Positions 32,995 through 42,956 of a stretch of DNA of 64,000 nt are shown here, piece after piece. The first letter of the stretch is position 1, and each line of letters opens with the position of its first letter. This DNA is from Picochlorum sp. 'celeri' (lineage: Eukaryota > Chlorophyta > Trebouxiophyceae). Below the pieces are notes generated by a model. That model had not been told where the DNA came from, searched no databases, and saw only the letters and a program-made list of their open reading frames with translations. The stretch covers positions 620,001-684,000 of the forward strand of contig JAACMV010000030.1 of NCBI GenBank assembly GCA_010909725.1. The letters are read 5' to 3'. Made by a program: the position numbers and the translations under genes.

Positions 32995-33860
32995 TTATAC
33001 AGCAGCCTCTGTCGTGGTCACCTCATCCCCACTGGTATCACCCAACACCTTGTCCTCCGATGACAATGCCGACTCACCACTTGCATCCGAGCCACCAACG
33101 ATTGCATCACTACTCTTCACTTTCTTCTTCTTGTCTCTATATATAAACAGCAGGAAACAGAGTAATCCACCCGTACACGCGCCAATCGCATTGGGGACGT
33201 AAATGAATGGATCTGACACTGCAAGACCATACCCCAACCACAAGCACCCATTGATACATTGCATCACACAGAGGGGTAAATTAAGCGTCGCTGAACTCTT
33301 TGTTTTCACAACAGTGACAATCGTGCTCAGCGGTGCTCCATAATACATGAGCAGAATGCCATTTGCAGTGAACCCCCACATGAGCTGGGCATCGTCATTT
33401 GGCATTTCAGTCAAAACGCCAATCGCGCCAATCAATGGGAGAACAAAGAAGAAGAACAATGTTATCGCTAATATCCTATCTTTTGTTTTCTGTCGAGCAA
33501 GCCCGTAGCAGCTCACAGTGAAGAATATACCAAACAAGAGCCCCAGTTGGTTCACCCAAAACAGCAGAGCACTTCCAGATTTGTTTGTGGGGACAATGAC
33601 GTACGAATACGCAATCCATGCGGCTGCATTTGCGCTCTGAGCTGGGTATGGTACTGGGTTTAAACTCTGCATAGATGATACGACGGTTTGAATCATGCGC
33701 TGAGAAGAGTCAGCGGGGTGGTCAGGTCACGTACTCCAATGTCTCGTTCTTTTCGGGCTCGGAGGACTGCTTTCATGGGTGACATGAACATTATAGTTCC
33801 TATAATACCTCCTAGTAATGGGAAAACCCATTTCAGGAAGATGTCTTCGACCGTGCTCAT
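32995..33860 (-). CDS. SWEET-family sugar transporter
   Basis: Exons 33860..33735 and 33666..32995 (68-nt intron, donor GTACGTG) encode 265 residues. Exon 1 gives MSTVEDIFLKWVFPLLGG...SPMKAVLRARKERDIG, the first helix and loop of a MtN3 domain. Exon 2 continues SLNPVPYPAQSANAAAWIAYSYV. Seven hydrophobic segments are visible, with the second MtN3 repeat around APLSTIVTVVKTKSSATLNLPLCVMQCINGCLWLGYG. SWEETs are bidirectional uniporters for glucose or sucrose in the plasma or internal membranes. The C-terminal ~50 residues are charged and Ser-rich, likely cytosolic. Without the upstream exon the protein would lack helix 1. Confidence 0.9.
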
Positions 33861-33994
33861 GGTCGCGTTGAAGCACCCAAATTCAACGCTTGAAATAATT
33901 CCCCACCAGCTGCGATGTGTTTCTTGCTATGACTACTCTATCTATCTTAAATTCTGATGACATAATTTTTATTTACTACTGGATTCATGAATTA

Positions 33995-35809
33995 TTATTC
34001 AGCATGCATATGCATGGCCTTGGACTCTCGAGATCTAGATCTCTCTTGTTGTCGCTGGTAAAATCTCTCCCTGGCATGATGGAACAACTCTTTGCATGGC
34101 ACACGTGCATTGAGTTTAATGCATGCCAGAAATGCACCAGAAAGCTTTCGATGCAGTGAATAACTCTCATCTGGAGGAGGTGTCAAGCGATGCTTGAGCA
34201 TGATGGATCCCAGTTCTGTGACCCTCTTGGTCATGCTTGTGGTGCTTCCGAATTCATGGAGGCCCTCGGTTCTGAATGGTGCGCCCACTGTAATAGCAGC
34301 TTCTACGTGGGCATCAAGCATCACACGGGATTCATCTCCAGTCAAAAATCCAAGCTTTGTGGATCGAGCAATGATTTCATCTGCATCTTTGATGGCGCAT
34401 GCATGAACCATTTCTAAATAGTTTTCGACAAAGTCTGGGGAGTATTCTTTCGCCGCTCCGAAATCGATGAGATTTAAGACATCTTTTTCTGCATCGTAAA
34501 GGAAATTTCCCCAGTTGGGGTCGGTCTGCATGTAACACCATTCGTATAATTCCTTGAGGGTGAGGGCCAACAGTCGGGTTCCCACAACATCTCGAATCTC
34601 CTGTGGGTACGCAGCCACGCTGTCGATATGCACACCATGGACTCTTTCTGTGGTTAAAATTCGTTGCGATGATAGTTCTGGGACAACATCTGGCACATAA
34701 AACACATCACGGCATTCTGGATCCTCTCGCACCAATGTAGCAAAGCGTTGCTGTGCCTCCATCTCATACCTATAATCACATTCCAATGCGAGCTCCTTCT
34801 TCGCCACAGCAACTGCGTTTTCGACATACATGCCTTTCGGAAGTACATTGGCAACACGAATCAAACGCATCAGATTATCCACGTCTGATTCTATGGATGC
34901 TGCAACTCCAGGGTACTGAATCTTCATCACCACCTGCTTTCCATCCAACGTCACAGCAGGATGCACCTGACCGATACTCGCAGCCGCCATTGGTTTTTCA
35001 TCAAACTCTGAAAGCAGTGTTCTCCATTCTGGACCCAATTCCGATTTCAACACGGATTCGAGCTGTTTCTTTGGCATGACATCAGCCCCAGCTCGCACCT
35101 TGTCCAACGCTGCCTGAAACCTAGGAGGCAATACATTCTCGTCCTGAATACTCAGCATCTGGCCCAATTTCAACGCTGCTCCTCTCATATGACACAAGGC
35201 ATTCGCCAATCGCTCTGCATTCTTCTCAGACAGCATCAAGGATTCTTCAGTGACCAAAGAAGAAGAAGAGCCATTCGTATCATCACCATTGTTGTAGGTC
35301 TCCTTTTTATCCTTGGTGCTTTTTGAAAATCGACTCACCACAGAATCACGAGCCGTTCCAAACAATATCTGCGCCCCAAGAGACGCAAATCCAAATGCTC
35401 TACTGAACGAATTGCTCGGAACAGATCTTTCCTTTGGCTGAAACAACCTCTCCTTTGTATCCCTCTTCACCTCCTCCAAAGCATACGCGCGCGTATGCCT
35501 CCAATCCCCCATATCCTTCTCTTCCTCAGAAATTACCTGAACAGCTTCCGTGGCAGTAGTATGAGTCGTCACCTGTGCAACAGGAGTAGTAGTAGTATCA
35601 GCAGGAACACCTTGACTCGACTCTGTCGTCGACCCTCCACCACCCATTCTGTCATTGGGTGTTACATTAGTACCCTTTTTAGTGTAATAATAATGTGGTA
35701 CAACGGCGCGTGGCATCAACGCCAATCGCTCCTGAATCACACATTCTACTCCTTGTGCGAGGCGAAGAACATCGTTCAGCAACGTTTGATACCCTGCTGC
35801 CTTACTCAT
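33995..35809 (-). CDS. COQ8: ABC1/COQ8-type atypical kinase
   Basis: 604 residues, no intron seen. The ABC1 family hallmarks are present: the KxGQ motif in [11 protein letters not shown] (~211), the Ala-rich loop [10 protein letters not shown], the lysine of VVMKIQYPG, the catalytic segment [13 protein letters not shown] and the metal-binding LIDFGAA (~446). [15 protein letters not shown] and the order of motifs favour COQ8/ADCK3 over plastid ABC1K proteins. COQ8 supports coenzyme Q synthesis in the mitochondrial inner membrane. The N-terminus ([22 protein letters not shown]) resembles the start of COQ8 proteins; residues ~40-110 are a low-complexity Thr/Val-rich linker. Plastid targeting cannot be excluded. 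Confidence 0.87.
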   Translation of the reverse strand: MSKAAGYQTLLNDVLRLAQGVECVIQERLALMPRAVVPHYYYTKKGTNVTPNDRMGGGGSTTESSQGVPADTTTTPVAQVTTHTTATEAVQVISEEEKDMGDWRHTRAYALEEVKRDTKERLFQPKERSVPSNSFSRAFGFASLGAQILFGTARDSVVSRFSKSTKDKKETYNNGDDTNGSSSSLVTEESLMLSEKNAERLANALCHMRGAALKLGQMLSIQDENVLPPRFQAALDKVRAGADVMPKKQLESVLKSELGPEWRTLLSEFDEKPMAAASIGQVHPAVTLDGKQVVMKIQYPGVAASIESDVDNLMRLIRVANVLPKGMYVENAVAVAKKELALECDYRYEMEAQQRFATLVREDPECRDVFYVPDVVPELSSQRILTTERVHGVHIDSVAAYPQEIRDVVGTRLLALTLKELYEWCYMQTDPNWGNFLYDAEKDVLNLIDFGAAKEYSPDFVENYLEMVHACAIKDADEIIARSTKLGFLTGDESRVMLDAHVEAAITVGAPFRTEGLHEFGSTTSMTKRVTELGSIMLKHRLTPPPDESYSLHRKLSGAFLACIKLNARVPCKELFHHARERFYQRQQERSRSRESKAMHMHAE

Positions 35810-36527
35810 TCTTTTCCATTGCTTCTATAAATCAATTACTATTGTATGCATTTCTGAATGCCGACGCATGAAGACTATGGCGTACCTGGAATCATCCTGA
35901 CATTCTGTGTGGTTTGAATTCACTGCATTGCCATGCCAGATACTACAGTGGATACGCTGAGACTATTCTCTGGCACAAAAACACACATCCGATAGAGTAT
36001 CTTCCATTGTCGAATCTCATCAGGGAATAGTCTCTGCAGCAATGCTGGCACCAACATGCATGCTCCGCCATGCAGAAGGCGCCTCGTCACGTGGGTACCC
36101 ATGAGTCGGTCCGTCCCAGATGGTGTACATCTCTGCCAGATGGCAAATGCAGCCCCGACTGCATTTTCCTTTGCGAGTGTGGCTGGATGGGGTTACAATC
36201 TTGTAGTCCAAATAGCCTTGTTTGTTTATTATTAATACAAGGCTTTTTTCAAGTAATACACGGACAGAAACTACAGAGGGTATTGCTATTGCCCACGTCT
36301 CAGTGTGTGTGTCCACGTATACTAGTCGAGCCGAGGGTATTATTATTATTATGTACCCCTGATGCTTTTCTATCCGATTTGTTGGTAGAAATCTCACATT
36401 ACATTGTGAACATAGTAAATACTCCTGAATAGTAGCGCAAGCGAGACAACACAGATACAAACAACAAGGGACAACACGGACGGCCGTATCGATATTGACA
36501 CGAATACATACATAGCTACAAACAAGT
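35810..36527. promoter_or_regulatory. divergent promoter region of COQ8-like and TKL kinase genes
   Basis: About 720 bp between two divergent starts. A 60-codon minus-strand frame (35920..36102) and a longer shadow frame were considered and not accepted. No named element was found. Confidence 0.4.
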
Positions 36528-38426
36528 ATGGAGTGGTGCTCGCCTGGGGCGAGACAGGTTTGTTTAGGTGTCGTTATACTGCTGCTGTTGCATGGGTCTG
36601 CTGTGCAATATGCTGCAGCATCAAACACGACGGCAGGGCTTGAGAGTAATAATGAGTCTGTGGTAGTGTATAGTAATGGGAGCATATCCCCTGCTCAGAA
36701 TGCAGGCACAGTAGAGGCCGGTAGCAATGCTACTGATCCGGCATTGTATGAATTAGATAATGGAAACTTACTGATCAATGTGACAGAGCTGTGGAGGTAC
36801 TTTTTAGAGACGGGTGGAAGGCTTCCTCCTCTGTCTTCCCAAGCAGTGGATATGTTTGCAAGCATGGTGGATCAGGTGGATCTGACAGGCGCCTTTTCTC
36901 TGTTACAGAATGAGACGTTTTTCAATAGCTTTTTGAATCAGTTTGCTGATACGTTTCCTGAATGGAGTGCGTGGATAGGAGAAGTACGGGACGCGAGAGA
37001 GCGGTTGCTGGATGAAGGTGATTCAGGGTCATCATCAGTCGGGATGATTATAGGTATCGTGCTTGGTGTGCTAGGATGTGTTGCAATACTCGCAAGTGTT
37101 ATAGTGCTCTTCATGTATAAGAGACGAGTCGGAAGAATGACGAGTGATGAGCAGGGAGTTAAAATGGTCAATGTGGCAGCGTATGATGATTCCTTGTCTC
37201 TAAAGAGTGCGACAACACTTGCCTTGTCGGTTTGCCCAGATGATCAGAATGATATGACTCCTGATGTTGTTGGTCAAAAGGATGTGCGGAGGTATTCGAG
37301 TGATCCCGTGTTGAGGTGGATTGAAGGGCATGCTGTGGCACAGCATCAGTCTCCAACACTGTCTATATCATCAGGTGATGATCATGGGAAAAATGATGCG
37401 CTTCCCAGACAGGATACAGGATCTTCTTCTGTTTTGAGTGACGATATTCCGGAATTCTTGTCGAATTTACAATTTCATTGGGAGGATATTACTATTGTGA
37501 AATCATTGGGAGTGGGGGCATGTGGAAAGGTGTACTTGGCACGGTGGAATGAGACTCCAGTTGCTGTCAAGGTGTTGCTCGATGCAAGAGAGTTACAGAA
37601 TCATATAGAAGCGTCCAATCATCCAGGAACATCAGCGGTTACGTCGAAAGCATTGAGCGCTGCATCGTATGTTGCAACCGCCAATCCAAGGAGGATGCTG
37701 GAAGAGATTCGAATAACAGCAGCATTAAGGCATCCAAATGTTGTTCAGTTTATGGGATTCTGTTTAGATCCACCCAGTATGGCAGCCGAGTACTGCCCTC
37801 GAGGGTCTTTATACCATGTCCTGCATGAACCACACGGTCCTCCAGGCATGCAGAAGAAGACACAGCTATCATGGCTGCGGCGGGTCGCGTTTGCAGCAGA
37901 TGGAGCAGCAGGGATGTTACATCTTCACAGCAGAAGCCCTCAAATTCTACATAGAGATTTGAATTCACCCAACTTGCTCGTCGCAGCAGATTGGACGGTG
38001 AAAGTAGCTGACATGGGTATGAGCAAACTGATGATAGACTCTGCCCTAGATGGCAATATTAATTCCGTCGCCACATCAGGAGGCGGACTGAATCCAAGAT
38101 GGTTAGCACCAGAGATTCTCTCAGGAGGGCAATGCACGACTGCGAGCGATGTATTCTCATTTGGCGTGGTTATGTGGGAAATCCTCACGAGGAGGATTCC
38201 ATGGGAAGGAAAGACCACCTGGGCAATCGTTGGAGACGTTCAGAGTGGCCATCGACCACCCATTCCTGAGACTGTTGTCGAACAAGACAAGGATGGAGAA
38301 TCGGTGAGAGAGTACGTGTCTTTGATGGAAGCATGCTGGAGCCATCATCCTGCTGAAAGACCAGACTTTGGATCTATTGCGCAAAAACTGAGAGAAATCC
38401 AACGCATCATCCTGCAGAATACATGA
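36528..38426 (+). CDS. single-pass receptor-like TKL protein kinase
   Basis: 632 residues, no intron seen. Residues 1-~32 form a signal peptide (VCLGVVILLLLHGSAVQYAAA). The ~140-residue ectodomain has several N-glycosylation sequons (NTT, NES, NGS, NAT, NVT) and no domain I recognise. One membrane helix spans ~171-195 (MIIGIVLGVLGCVAILASVIVLF) followed by KRR. The kinase domain (~318-630) has the Gly loop GVGACGKVY, VAVKVL, the HRDLNSPN loop, ADMG in place of DFG, and WLAPEIL. TKL kinases of the Raf/CTR1 type share GACGKVY and HRDLNSPN. The ligand is unknown. Its stop is 52 bp from the next gene on the same strand. Confidence 0.87.
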   Translation: MEWCSPGARQVCLGVVILLLLHGSAVQYAAASNTTAGLESNNESVVVYSNGSISPAQNAGTVEAGSNATDPALYELDNGNLLINVTELWRYFLETGGRLPPLSSQAVDMFASMVDQVDLTGAFSLLQNETFFNSFLNQFADTFPEWSAWIGEVRDARERLLDEGDSGSSSVGMIIGIVLGVLGCVAILASVIVLFMYKRRVGRMTSDEQGVKMVNVAAYDDSLSLKSATTLALSVCPDDQNDMTPDVVGQKDVRRYSSDPVLRWIEGHAVAQHQSPTLSISSGDDHGKNDALPRQDTGSSSVLSDDIPEFLSNLQFHWEDITIVKSLGVGACGKVYLARWNETPVAVKVLLDARELQNHIEASNHPGTSAVTSKALSAASYVATANPRRMLEEIRITAALRHPNVVQFMGFCLDPPSMAAEYCPRGSLYHVLHEPHGPPGMQKKTQLSWLRRVAFAADGAAGMLHLHSRSPQILHRDLNSPNLLVAADWTVKVADMGMSKLMIDSALDGNINSVATSGGGLNPRWLAPEILSGGQCTTASDVFSFGVVMWEILTRRIPWEGKTTWAIVGDVQSGHRPPIPETVVEQDKDGESVREYVSLMEACWSHHPAERPDFGSIAQKLREIQRIILQNT

Positions 38427-38468
38427 CTGTTTATATGCTATTTTTTGCGCTTTTTGTTAATAGAACTT

Positions 38469-38473
38469 TGTAA
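38469..38473 (+). terminator. TGTAA poly(A) signal of the TKL kinase gene
   Basis: TGTAA 42 nt after the stop and only 5 nt before the next start codon, so the two transcription units are packed end to start. Confidence 0.5.
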
Positions 38474-38478
38474 TTCCC

Positions 38479-39297
38479 ATGTCGATCTGGGTGTTTTCAG
38501 TGTCGGTGGACTTTGGACTCCAGGTGGCAGGTTGGCTTTTATCAGTCCTTCTGGGCTCAGAGATCATCTATGATCTCCTCGGAAGTATAACATTTATAAC
38601 TGTTTCTCTAGGAAGTTATAGTTTGTATGGAATAGGGTCAAACGTTGGATTGCTGGCAACGACGCTTGTGGTCGCATGGGCAGCACGGTTGGGATCGTTT
38701 CTTTTCTACAGAATCTTACAAACCGGGCATGATTCTCGATTTGAAAAGATCCGATCGAATCCAATCAGTTTCTTTGTAGCATGGATGATGCAAGGCGTTT
38801 GGGTTTTGGCCACGTTGACTCCTGTTCTTTTGGTCAACTCGTCTCCCTCACACGTCAAGACGTCTCTTACAAGCGTACAAACGGCACAGGTATTGGTGGG
38901 AAGTGCGGTATGGACGGTAGGGTTTCTATTCGAGTCGGTGGCTGACTATCAAAAGTTTGTGTTTAAATCAACACCAGAGAATGCTGGGATGTTTATACAG
39001 TCAGGGTTGTGGAGTCTGTGTCGGTATCCAAATTACTTTGGGGAAATGACGGTATGGTTTGGCATGTACATGATATGTACATCTCAATTCAGTCTCGATA
39101 TGTGTGGTGTATCGCTGGTATCTCCCGTGTTTGTGACGCTGCTGTTGTGTTATGTGAGTGGTATACCGCTACAGGAGAAGCAAGCGTGGCAACGATGGGG
39201 CGACAACGACGAGTATCTCGCGTATAAACAGAATACCAATCTCCTTATTCCATCGATATTGTCCAACGACATGCTCTGCTGTTCAAAACGACAATAA
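38479..39297 (+). CDS. DUF1295 / steroid-5-alpha-reductase-like membrane protein
   Basis: 272 residues with about seven hydrophobic segments. The C-terminal half has GLWSLCRYPNYFGEMTVWFGMY and the terminal WGDNDEYLAYKQNTNLLIPSI, the signature of the DUF1295 family, which resembles the catalytic half of steroid 5-alpha-reductases and isoprenylcysteine methyltransferases. RYPNYFGE would line the cofactor and active site by analogy. DUF1295 proteins are widespread in bacteria, algae and plants; substrates are unproven, so I infer only an NADPH-dependent or methyl-transfer reaction on a lipid. Confidence 0.85.
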   Translation: MSIWVFSVSVDFGLQVAGWLLSVLLGSEIIYDLLGSITFITVSLGSYSLYGIGSNVGLLATTLVVAWAARLGSFLFYRILQTGHDSRFEKIRSNPISFFVAWMMQGVWVLATLTPVLLVNSSPSHVKTSLTSVQTAQVLVGSAVWTVGFLFESVADYQKFVFKSTPENAGMFIQSGLWSLCRYPNYFGEMTVWFGMYMICTSQFSLDMCGVSLVSPVFVTLLLCYVSGIPLQEKQAWQRWGDNDEYLAYKQNTNLLIPSILSNDMLCCSKRQ

Positions 39298-39333
39298 CAC
39301 AAGCATGTCACCTGATGTTGCTAGAGTTAGAAC

Positions 39334-39338
39334 TTACA
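39334..39338 (-). terminator. TGTAA poly(A) signal of the minus-strand Lhca gene
   Basis: TGTAA on minus 42 nt after the Lhca stop. It adjoins an inverted repeat ACTTTTTT/AAAAAAGT (39338..39359) lying between two convergent genes. Confidence 0.45.
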
Positions 39339-39380
39339 CTTTTTTAAGAATAAAAAAGTACACCACAATGTGCGTACACT

Positions 39381-40169
39381 TTACCATGGAAGGCTGACAC
39401 CGTTGGTGGCAAAGTTGTTGGCGAATGGATCAGCCAAGTGAGAGGTGAGGGCGGCGATTGGAGAAGCTCCAGTGGCCTGATGCTGGGCAACAAATCCGAG
39501 GAAGGCAACCATGGCAAGACGTCCGTTCTTGATCTCCTTCACCTTCTTCTCATCAGAGGCCATTCCCATTGGGTCGAAAGTTCCTCCTGGGTAAATACGC
39601 TTCTCAGCATCGGCTCCTCCACGCATAGATTCAGCTCCAGCCATGGCAGCAAACTCAATGGCCAAGAGGGTTCCCAAATCAAATGGAACCTCTGCTCCCA
39701 TGTACTGAGAGTGTCCTCCCTCGAGGAGTGGGAGTGGTGCAGAGTACCAGTCACCCTGTCCCAACAATTCAGCTCCGAGAGATCCGGCAACACCGAGCAT
39801 AGCCCAACGTCCGTGAATCACCTCAGACTCCTGGAAGCGCTTGAGACTGGCAGCGTCCTTTCCCAATCCCAAAGGATCTGCAATATGTATAATGATGTTA
39901 TCGAATAGTATTAACACGAGACCCATACGGAAAGGGAATCAGAAAGACCCTTGGAATTCCACGCCTTCCTTTCCATGAAGTGCGCGACACAAAAGCTAAG
40001 AATACTCACCGAATCCATAAGAAGCTGGAAGAGAATCAAGATATGATGGAGTCTCAGATCCTGGAAGCCAGTTTCCTGCCTTCATGACGGTGCGGCTTCC
40101 ATTCTTGACAGAAGCGACCTTGACGCTTCCAGACACGAAGGAGCGAGCAGACACAGTTGCAGACATCAT
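39381..40169 (-). CDS. light-harvesting chlorophyll a/b protein of photosystem I (Lhca)
   Basis: Exons 40169..40010 and 39877..39381 (132-nt intron, donor GTGAGT, the only GTGAGT donor recognised) encode 218 residues. A short Ser/Val/Arg-rich transit peptide (MMSATVSARSFVSGSVKVASVKNGSRT) leads to NWLPGSETPSYLDSLPASYGFDPLGLG, the Lhca N-terminal motif. Helix 1 has ESEVIHGRWAMLGVAG with the chlorophyll-ligating Glu/His/Arg. Helix 3 has VKEIKNGRLAMVAFLGFVAQ with Glu/Asn/Arg. LTSHLADPFANNF is the C-terminal amphipathic motif. Overall it is nearest to Lhca1/Lhca4-type antennae. It is transcribed divergently from a second Lhca gene. Confidence 0.92.
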
Positions 40170-40940
40170 GATGCTTATAATTCTGTTCCGAGTGAACTTT
40201 TGGGATAATTTTATACGGCATCGTCGCAGCCACCTCCATCTTGTCATGAAATCGCATCCCAATTTGGATCGAGGGATGGATTAGATTTCCAATTATCCGA
40301 TGTCAAGATGCGTCTAGATCTCCCATGAAGGACTACGCGCGATGGGACAGGTGCACATGCATCCCATGACCCACCTCGACCATCGGCTCAATCTCCGCCT
40401 TATCCGCAAAGGCAGGGTCACATCAGCTGCCTCTCTGGTCATTGACCTGCTCTGTGGATGCAATACCCGTCGTGAAGGTTCATTCCCCACAATCACGCTG
40501 TGGCATGTGATTGATGTGCGAGGTGAGACTGGAAATCAATGCATCAGACATTGTGCCAGGGATGAGGGGCTGCCTCCAACCTTGAACACGAGTGCTGCTG
40601 ACCTGACACTCAACAACCTCCCAGCTTTGGATCTAGTCTGGCAGATGGGATGAAAGAGTCATCATCTTCATGGGATGCCCATAGATGGACGTGTCCAATC
40701 GTGGGCGCGAGATCAGGGGGCGAATTCTTGGATCACAATCTCATCGTGGCTGTCTGCCCCCATGGGGTGGAATCCATGGGGCCTTGGGACTGGGATGAAG
40801 TGATTCTGATACTGCCTCCAGTGCCATTAATTTTATATCTAGAGGAAATCTCTGAGTTCGTGGTGGATATTTTCGTCCTATCCTACTGTGTACATCCATT
40901 CTAATCTACTTGCTCACACAGACAAGTTCGGAGAACAAAG
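40170..40940. promoter_or_regulatory. shared divergent promoter of the two Lhca genes
   Basis: 771 bp between head-to-head start codons of two PSI antenna genes. A 103-codon plus-strand frame here (40342..40653) has no recognisable features and is not called. Opposed antenna genes suggest co-regulation by light, but no specific element could be named by eye. Confidence 0.55.
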
Positions 40941-41913
40941 ATGCTGACTGCTGCTAGAATCAACGTTGGATTGGCTGCTGTACGTTTTAACATCGACTTT
41001 AATACATGTTTATGCGGGTATCAGGGTAAACGTCTGCGAGAAAGACTGGATAAAACGGCTTGGGCCGAGGAGGGTGGGGTGGGGGATACGCTCGATCCTG
41101 TGGATTAGAGACCGGTCGAATGAAATGTTTGATGGGGCGAGCCACGCTCTTTTAATACCAAGGTGATTATGTTCAACTCATCGATGCCTTTTTTGTATTT
41201 TGCAGCGCCCAGTTGCCAACACCTCTTCCAGAAGAAACGTATCTGCCAAGGCTGAGAGCCGCCCAATCTGGTACCCAGGAAACGAGGCTGAGGTCCCAGA
41301 GTACCTTGATGGAACCCTTGCTGGAGATTTCGGATTTGATCCTCTCGGATTGGGATCTTCTCCAGAGCAGCTCGCATGGAATGTCCAGGCTGAATTGATC
41401 CATGGACGCCTTGCTATGACTGCTGTTGCCGGTATTTTGTACACCTCTGTCGCTCACTCTGCTGGAGCTGATGTGCCAGAGTGGTACGAGGCCGGAAAGG
41501 TCTACATGGACAAGAACCCAGAGGTTTCCTTCGGAGCTCTTGTGTGGACCACCATTGCTCTCTCTGGATGGGTTGAGTTCAAGCGTCTTCAGGACATCAG
41601 AAACCCAGGATCTCAGGGAGATGGATCCTTCTTGGGAATCACCGATGACTTCAAGGGTGTGTCCAACGGATACCCAGGAGGAAAGTACTTTGATCCAATG
41701 GGACTCTCCCGTGGAGACGAAGCTAAATACGCCGAATACAAGGAGAAGGAGGTTAAGAACGGACGCCTTGCCATGGTTGCTTTCCTCGGATTCGCTGCCC
41801 AGTATGCCGCCACAGGAAAGGGACCAATTGACAACTTGGCTGCCCACTTGGCTGACCCAGCCCATGCCAACTTTGTCCACAACGGTATCTCCGTGCCATT
41901 TATTTCCAACTAA
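40941..41913 (+). CDS. light-harvesting chlorophyll a/b protein of photosystem I (Lhca2-like)
   Basis: Exon 1 is only 13 codons (40941..40979, MLTAARINVGLAA). After a 226-nt intron, the longest recognised (donor GTACGTT), exon 2 (41206..41913) continues RPVANTSSRRNVSAKAESRP as the rest of the transit peptide; total 248 residues. PIWYPGNEAEVPEYLDG and GDFGFDPLGLGSSPEQLAWNVQAELIHGRLAM follow, then YPGGKYFDPMGLSRGD, KEKEVKNGRLAMVAFLGFAAQ (helix 3) and LAAHLADPAHANF. WNVQAELIHGR is characteristic of Lhca2-type PSI antennae. The chlorophyll ligand positions Glu-His-Arg and Glu-Asn-Arg are intact. The neighbour at 39381..40169 is a diverged paralogue in opposite orientation. Confidence 0.92.
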
Positions 41914-41937
41914 TTGCTCATCAACGTATTCGAATGA

Positions 41938-41942
41938 TTACA
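41938..41942 (-). terminator. TGTAA poly(A) signal of the transaldolase gene
   Basis: TGTAA on minus 33 nt after the stop, within the 62-bp gap to the convergent Lhca gene. Confidence 0.5.
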
Positions 41943-41951
41943 TGGGTATAG

Positions 41952-41956
41952 TGTAA
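41952..41956 (+). terminator. TGTAA poly(A) signal of the Lhca2-like gene
   Basis: TGTAA 38 nt after the stop codon. Confidence 0.5.
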
Positions 41957-41975
41957 ACAAAATTAGTATCGAGAA

Positions 41976-42956
41976 TCACTGCCCGATGGACCCCATCTCT
42001 CTGGCATGTTCATCAAAAAGATTTGTCGCTGCCTCTGTCAATGGATCAGACACCAGTTGCTGTGCAACCTCTGGACTAATGGTGAACGTGTTACATCCCT
42101 GCGTCGCCAGTTGCGCAATCTCATCGGCACTTCGAATAGACGCAACAAGCAATCTCACCTCCCCGGAACACTCTGTGGACATGTCAATAATCCCCTGCAT
42201 GGCTGCAACATCACTCACAGCATCCTTCCCAGCATCCCCCATCCTTCCAAAATACGGAGCAACATAATGTGCTCCCACCGACAGCGCTGTAATAACCTGA
42301 TGTACACTATATACCGCCGTAAATGTCACTGGCACACCGTCATTCACCAATCGCTTTGCAGTCTGAATCCCTTCCATCGTGATGGGCACCTTGACAACAA
42401 CTCTGGTATCCAACTCTGCCAAATCCAATGCACACGAATACATCTCCGCAACAGTATCCCCCCATGCCTGCAATTGAAGCTCTTGTATATCCAATTCAAA
42501 CGCGTGCCGCGTCAACTGCCTGATCGACGGCAGCGTGCAGTGCACACCACTGCGTTTCAGCAGTGTTGGGTTTGTTGTACACCCATAAAACATCCCCGTA
42601 TCAGCCCACTTTTTCATCTCTTGAATATCAGCACTATCAAGATACAACCTCATACTTGGATCATTCTCCCCCTCCACAAGCTCATCCCCATCAAACACAT
42701 ATGTTGCAAACTCATCCTCATCCTCATCTTCCTGCTCATCTTCTCCAAACTCTTCCCCATCCATGGACGACCGCATCATCGTCAACGTCTGCCTTCTGAG
42801 GCCATCCGTGTACCTTGTACTACTTTGTATCCTTCCCAGAATACCACACCCCGTCGATACGACGTGCTTCTCTGGTACTACAAAGGACGAAGCATGTAGA
42901 TTCTTTGACAGTCTCAGAGGCACCCTTGTTGATGGAACAGCAACAGAGGGTATCAT
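41976..42956 (-). CDS. transaldolase, TalC/MipB (F6P-aldolase-like) type
   Basis: 326 residues, no intron. The first ~65 residues (MIPSVAVPSTRVPLRLSKNLHASSF...) look like a plastid transit peptide, and residues ~68-100 are strongly acidic. MRLYLDSADIQEMKKWADTGMFYGCTTNPTLLKRSG is the barrel start, where the Asp of YLDSAD and TTNPT are conserved. VVVKVPIT contains the Schiff-base Lys (~187). VTFTAVYSVHQVITALSVGAHYVAPYFGRM and LVASIRSADEI follow. The short TalC-like form interconverts C3 and longer sugar phosphates in the non-oxidative pentose phosphate pathway, or acts as fructose-6-phosphate aldolase; residues distinguishing these were not resolved. Confidence 0.9.
   Translation of the reverse strand: MIPSVAVPSTRVPLRLSKNLHASSFVVPEKHVVSTGCGILGRIQSSTRYTDGLRRQTLTMMRSSMDGEEFGEDEQEDEDEDEFATYVFDGDELVEGENDPSMRLYLDSADIQEMKKWADTGMFYGCTTNPTLLKRSGVHCTLPSIRQLTRHAFELDIQELQLQAWGDTVAEMYSCALDLAELDTRVVVKVPITMEGIQTAKRLVNDGVPVTFTAVYSVHQVITALSVGAHYVAPYFGRMGDAGKDAVSDVAAMQGIIDMSTECSGEVRLLVASIRSADEIAQLATQGCNTFTISPEVAQQLVSDPLTEAATNLFDEHAREMGSIGQ

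Noticed and set aside
35920..36102. Minus-strand frame of 61 codons upstream of the COQ8-like gene
   Set aside because: No recognisable feature; overlaps a longer shadow frame and the divergent promoter region.
40342..40653. Plus-strand frame of 104 codons between the two Lhca genes
   Set aside because: The translation shows no domain, signal or composition bias, and the region is better explained as a shared promoter.
42006..42899. 297-codon plus-strand frame opposite the transaldolase
   Set aside because: His/Cys/Arg-rich antisense shadow; the minus-strand frame carries all transaldolase motifs.
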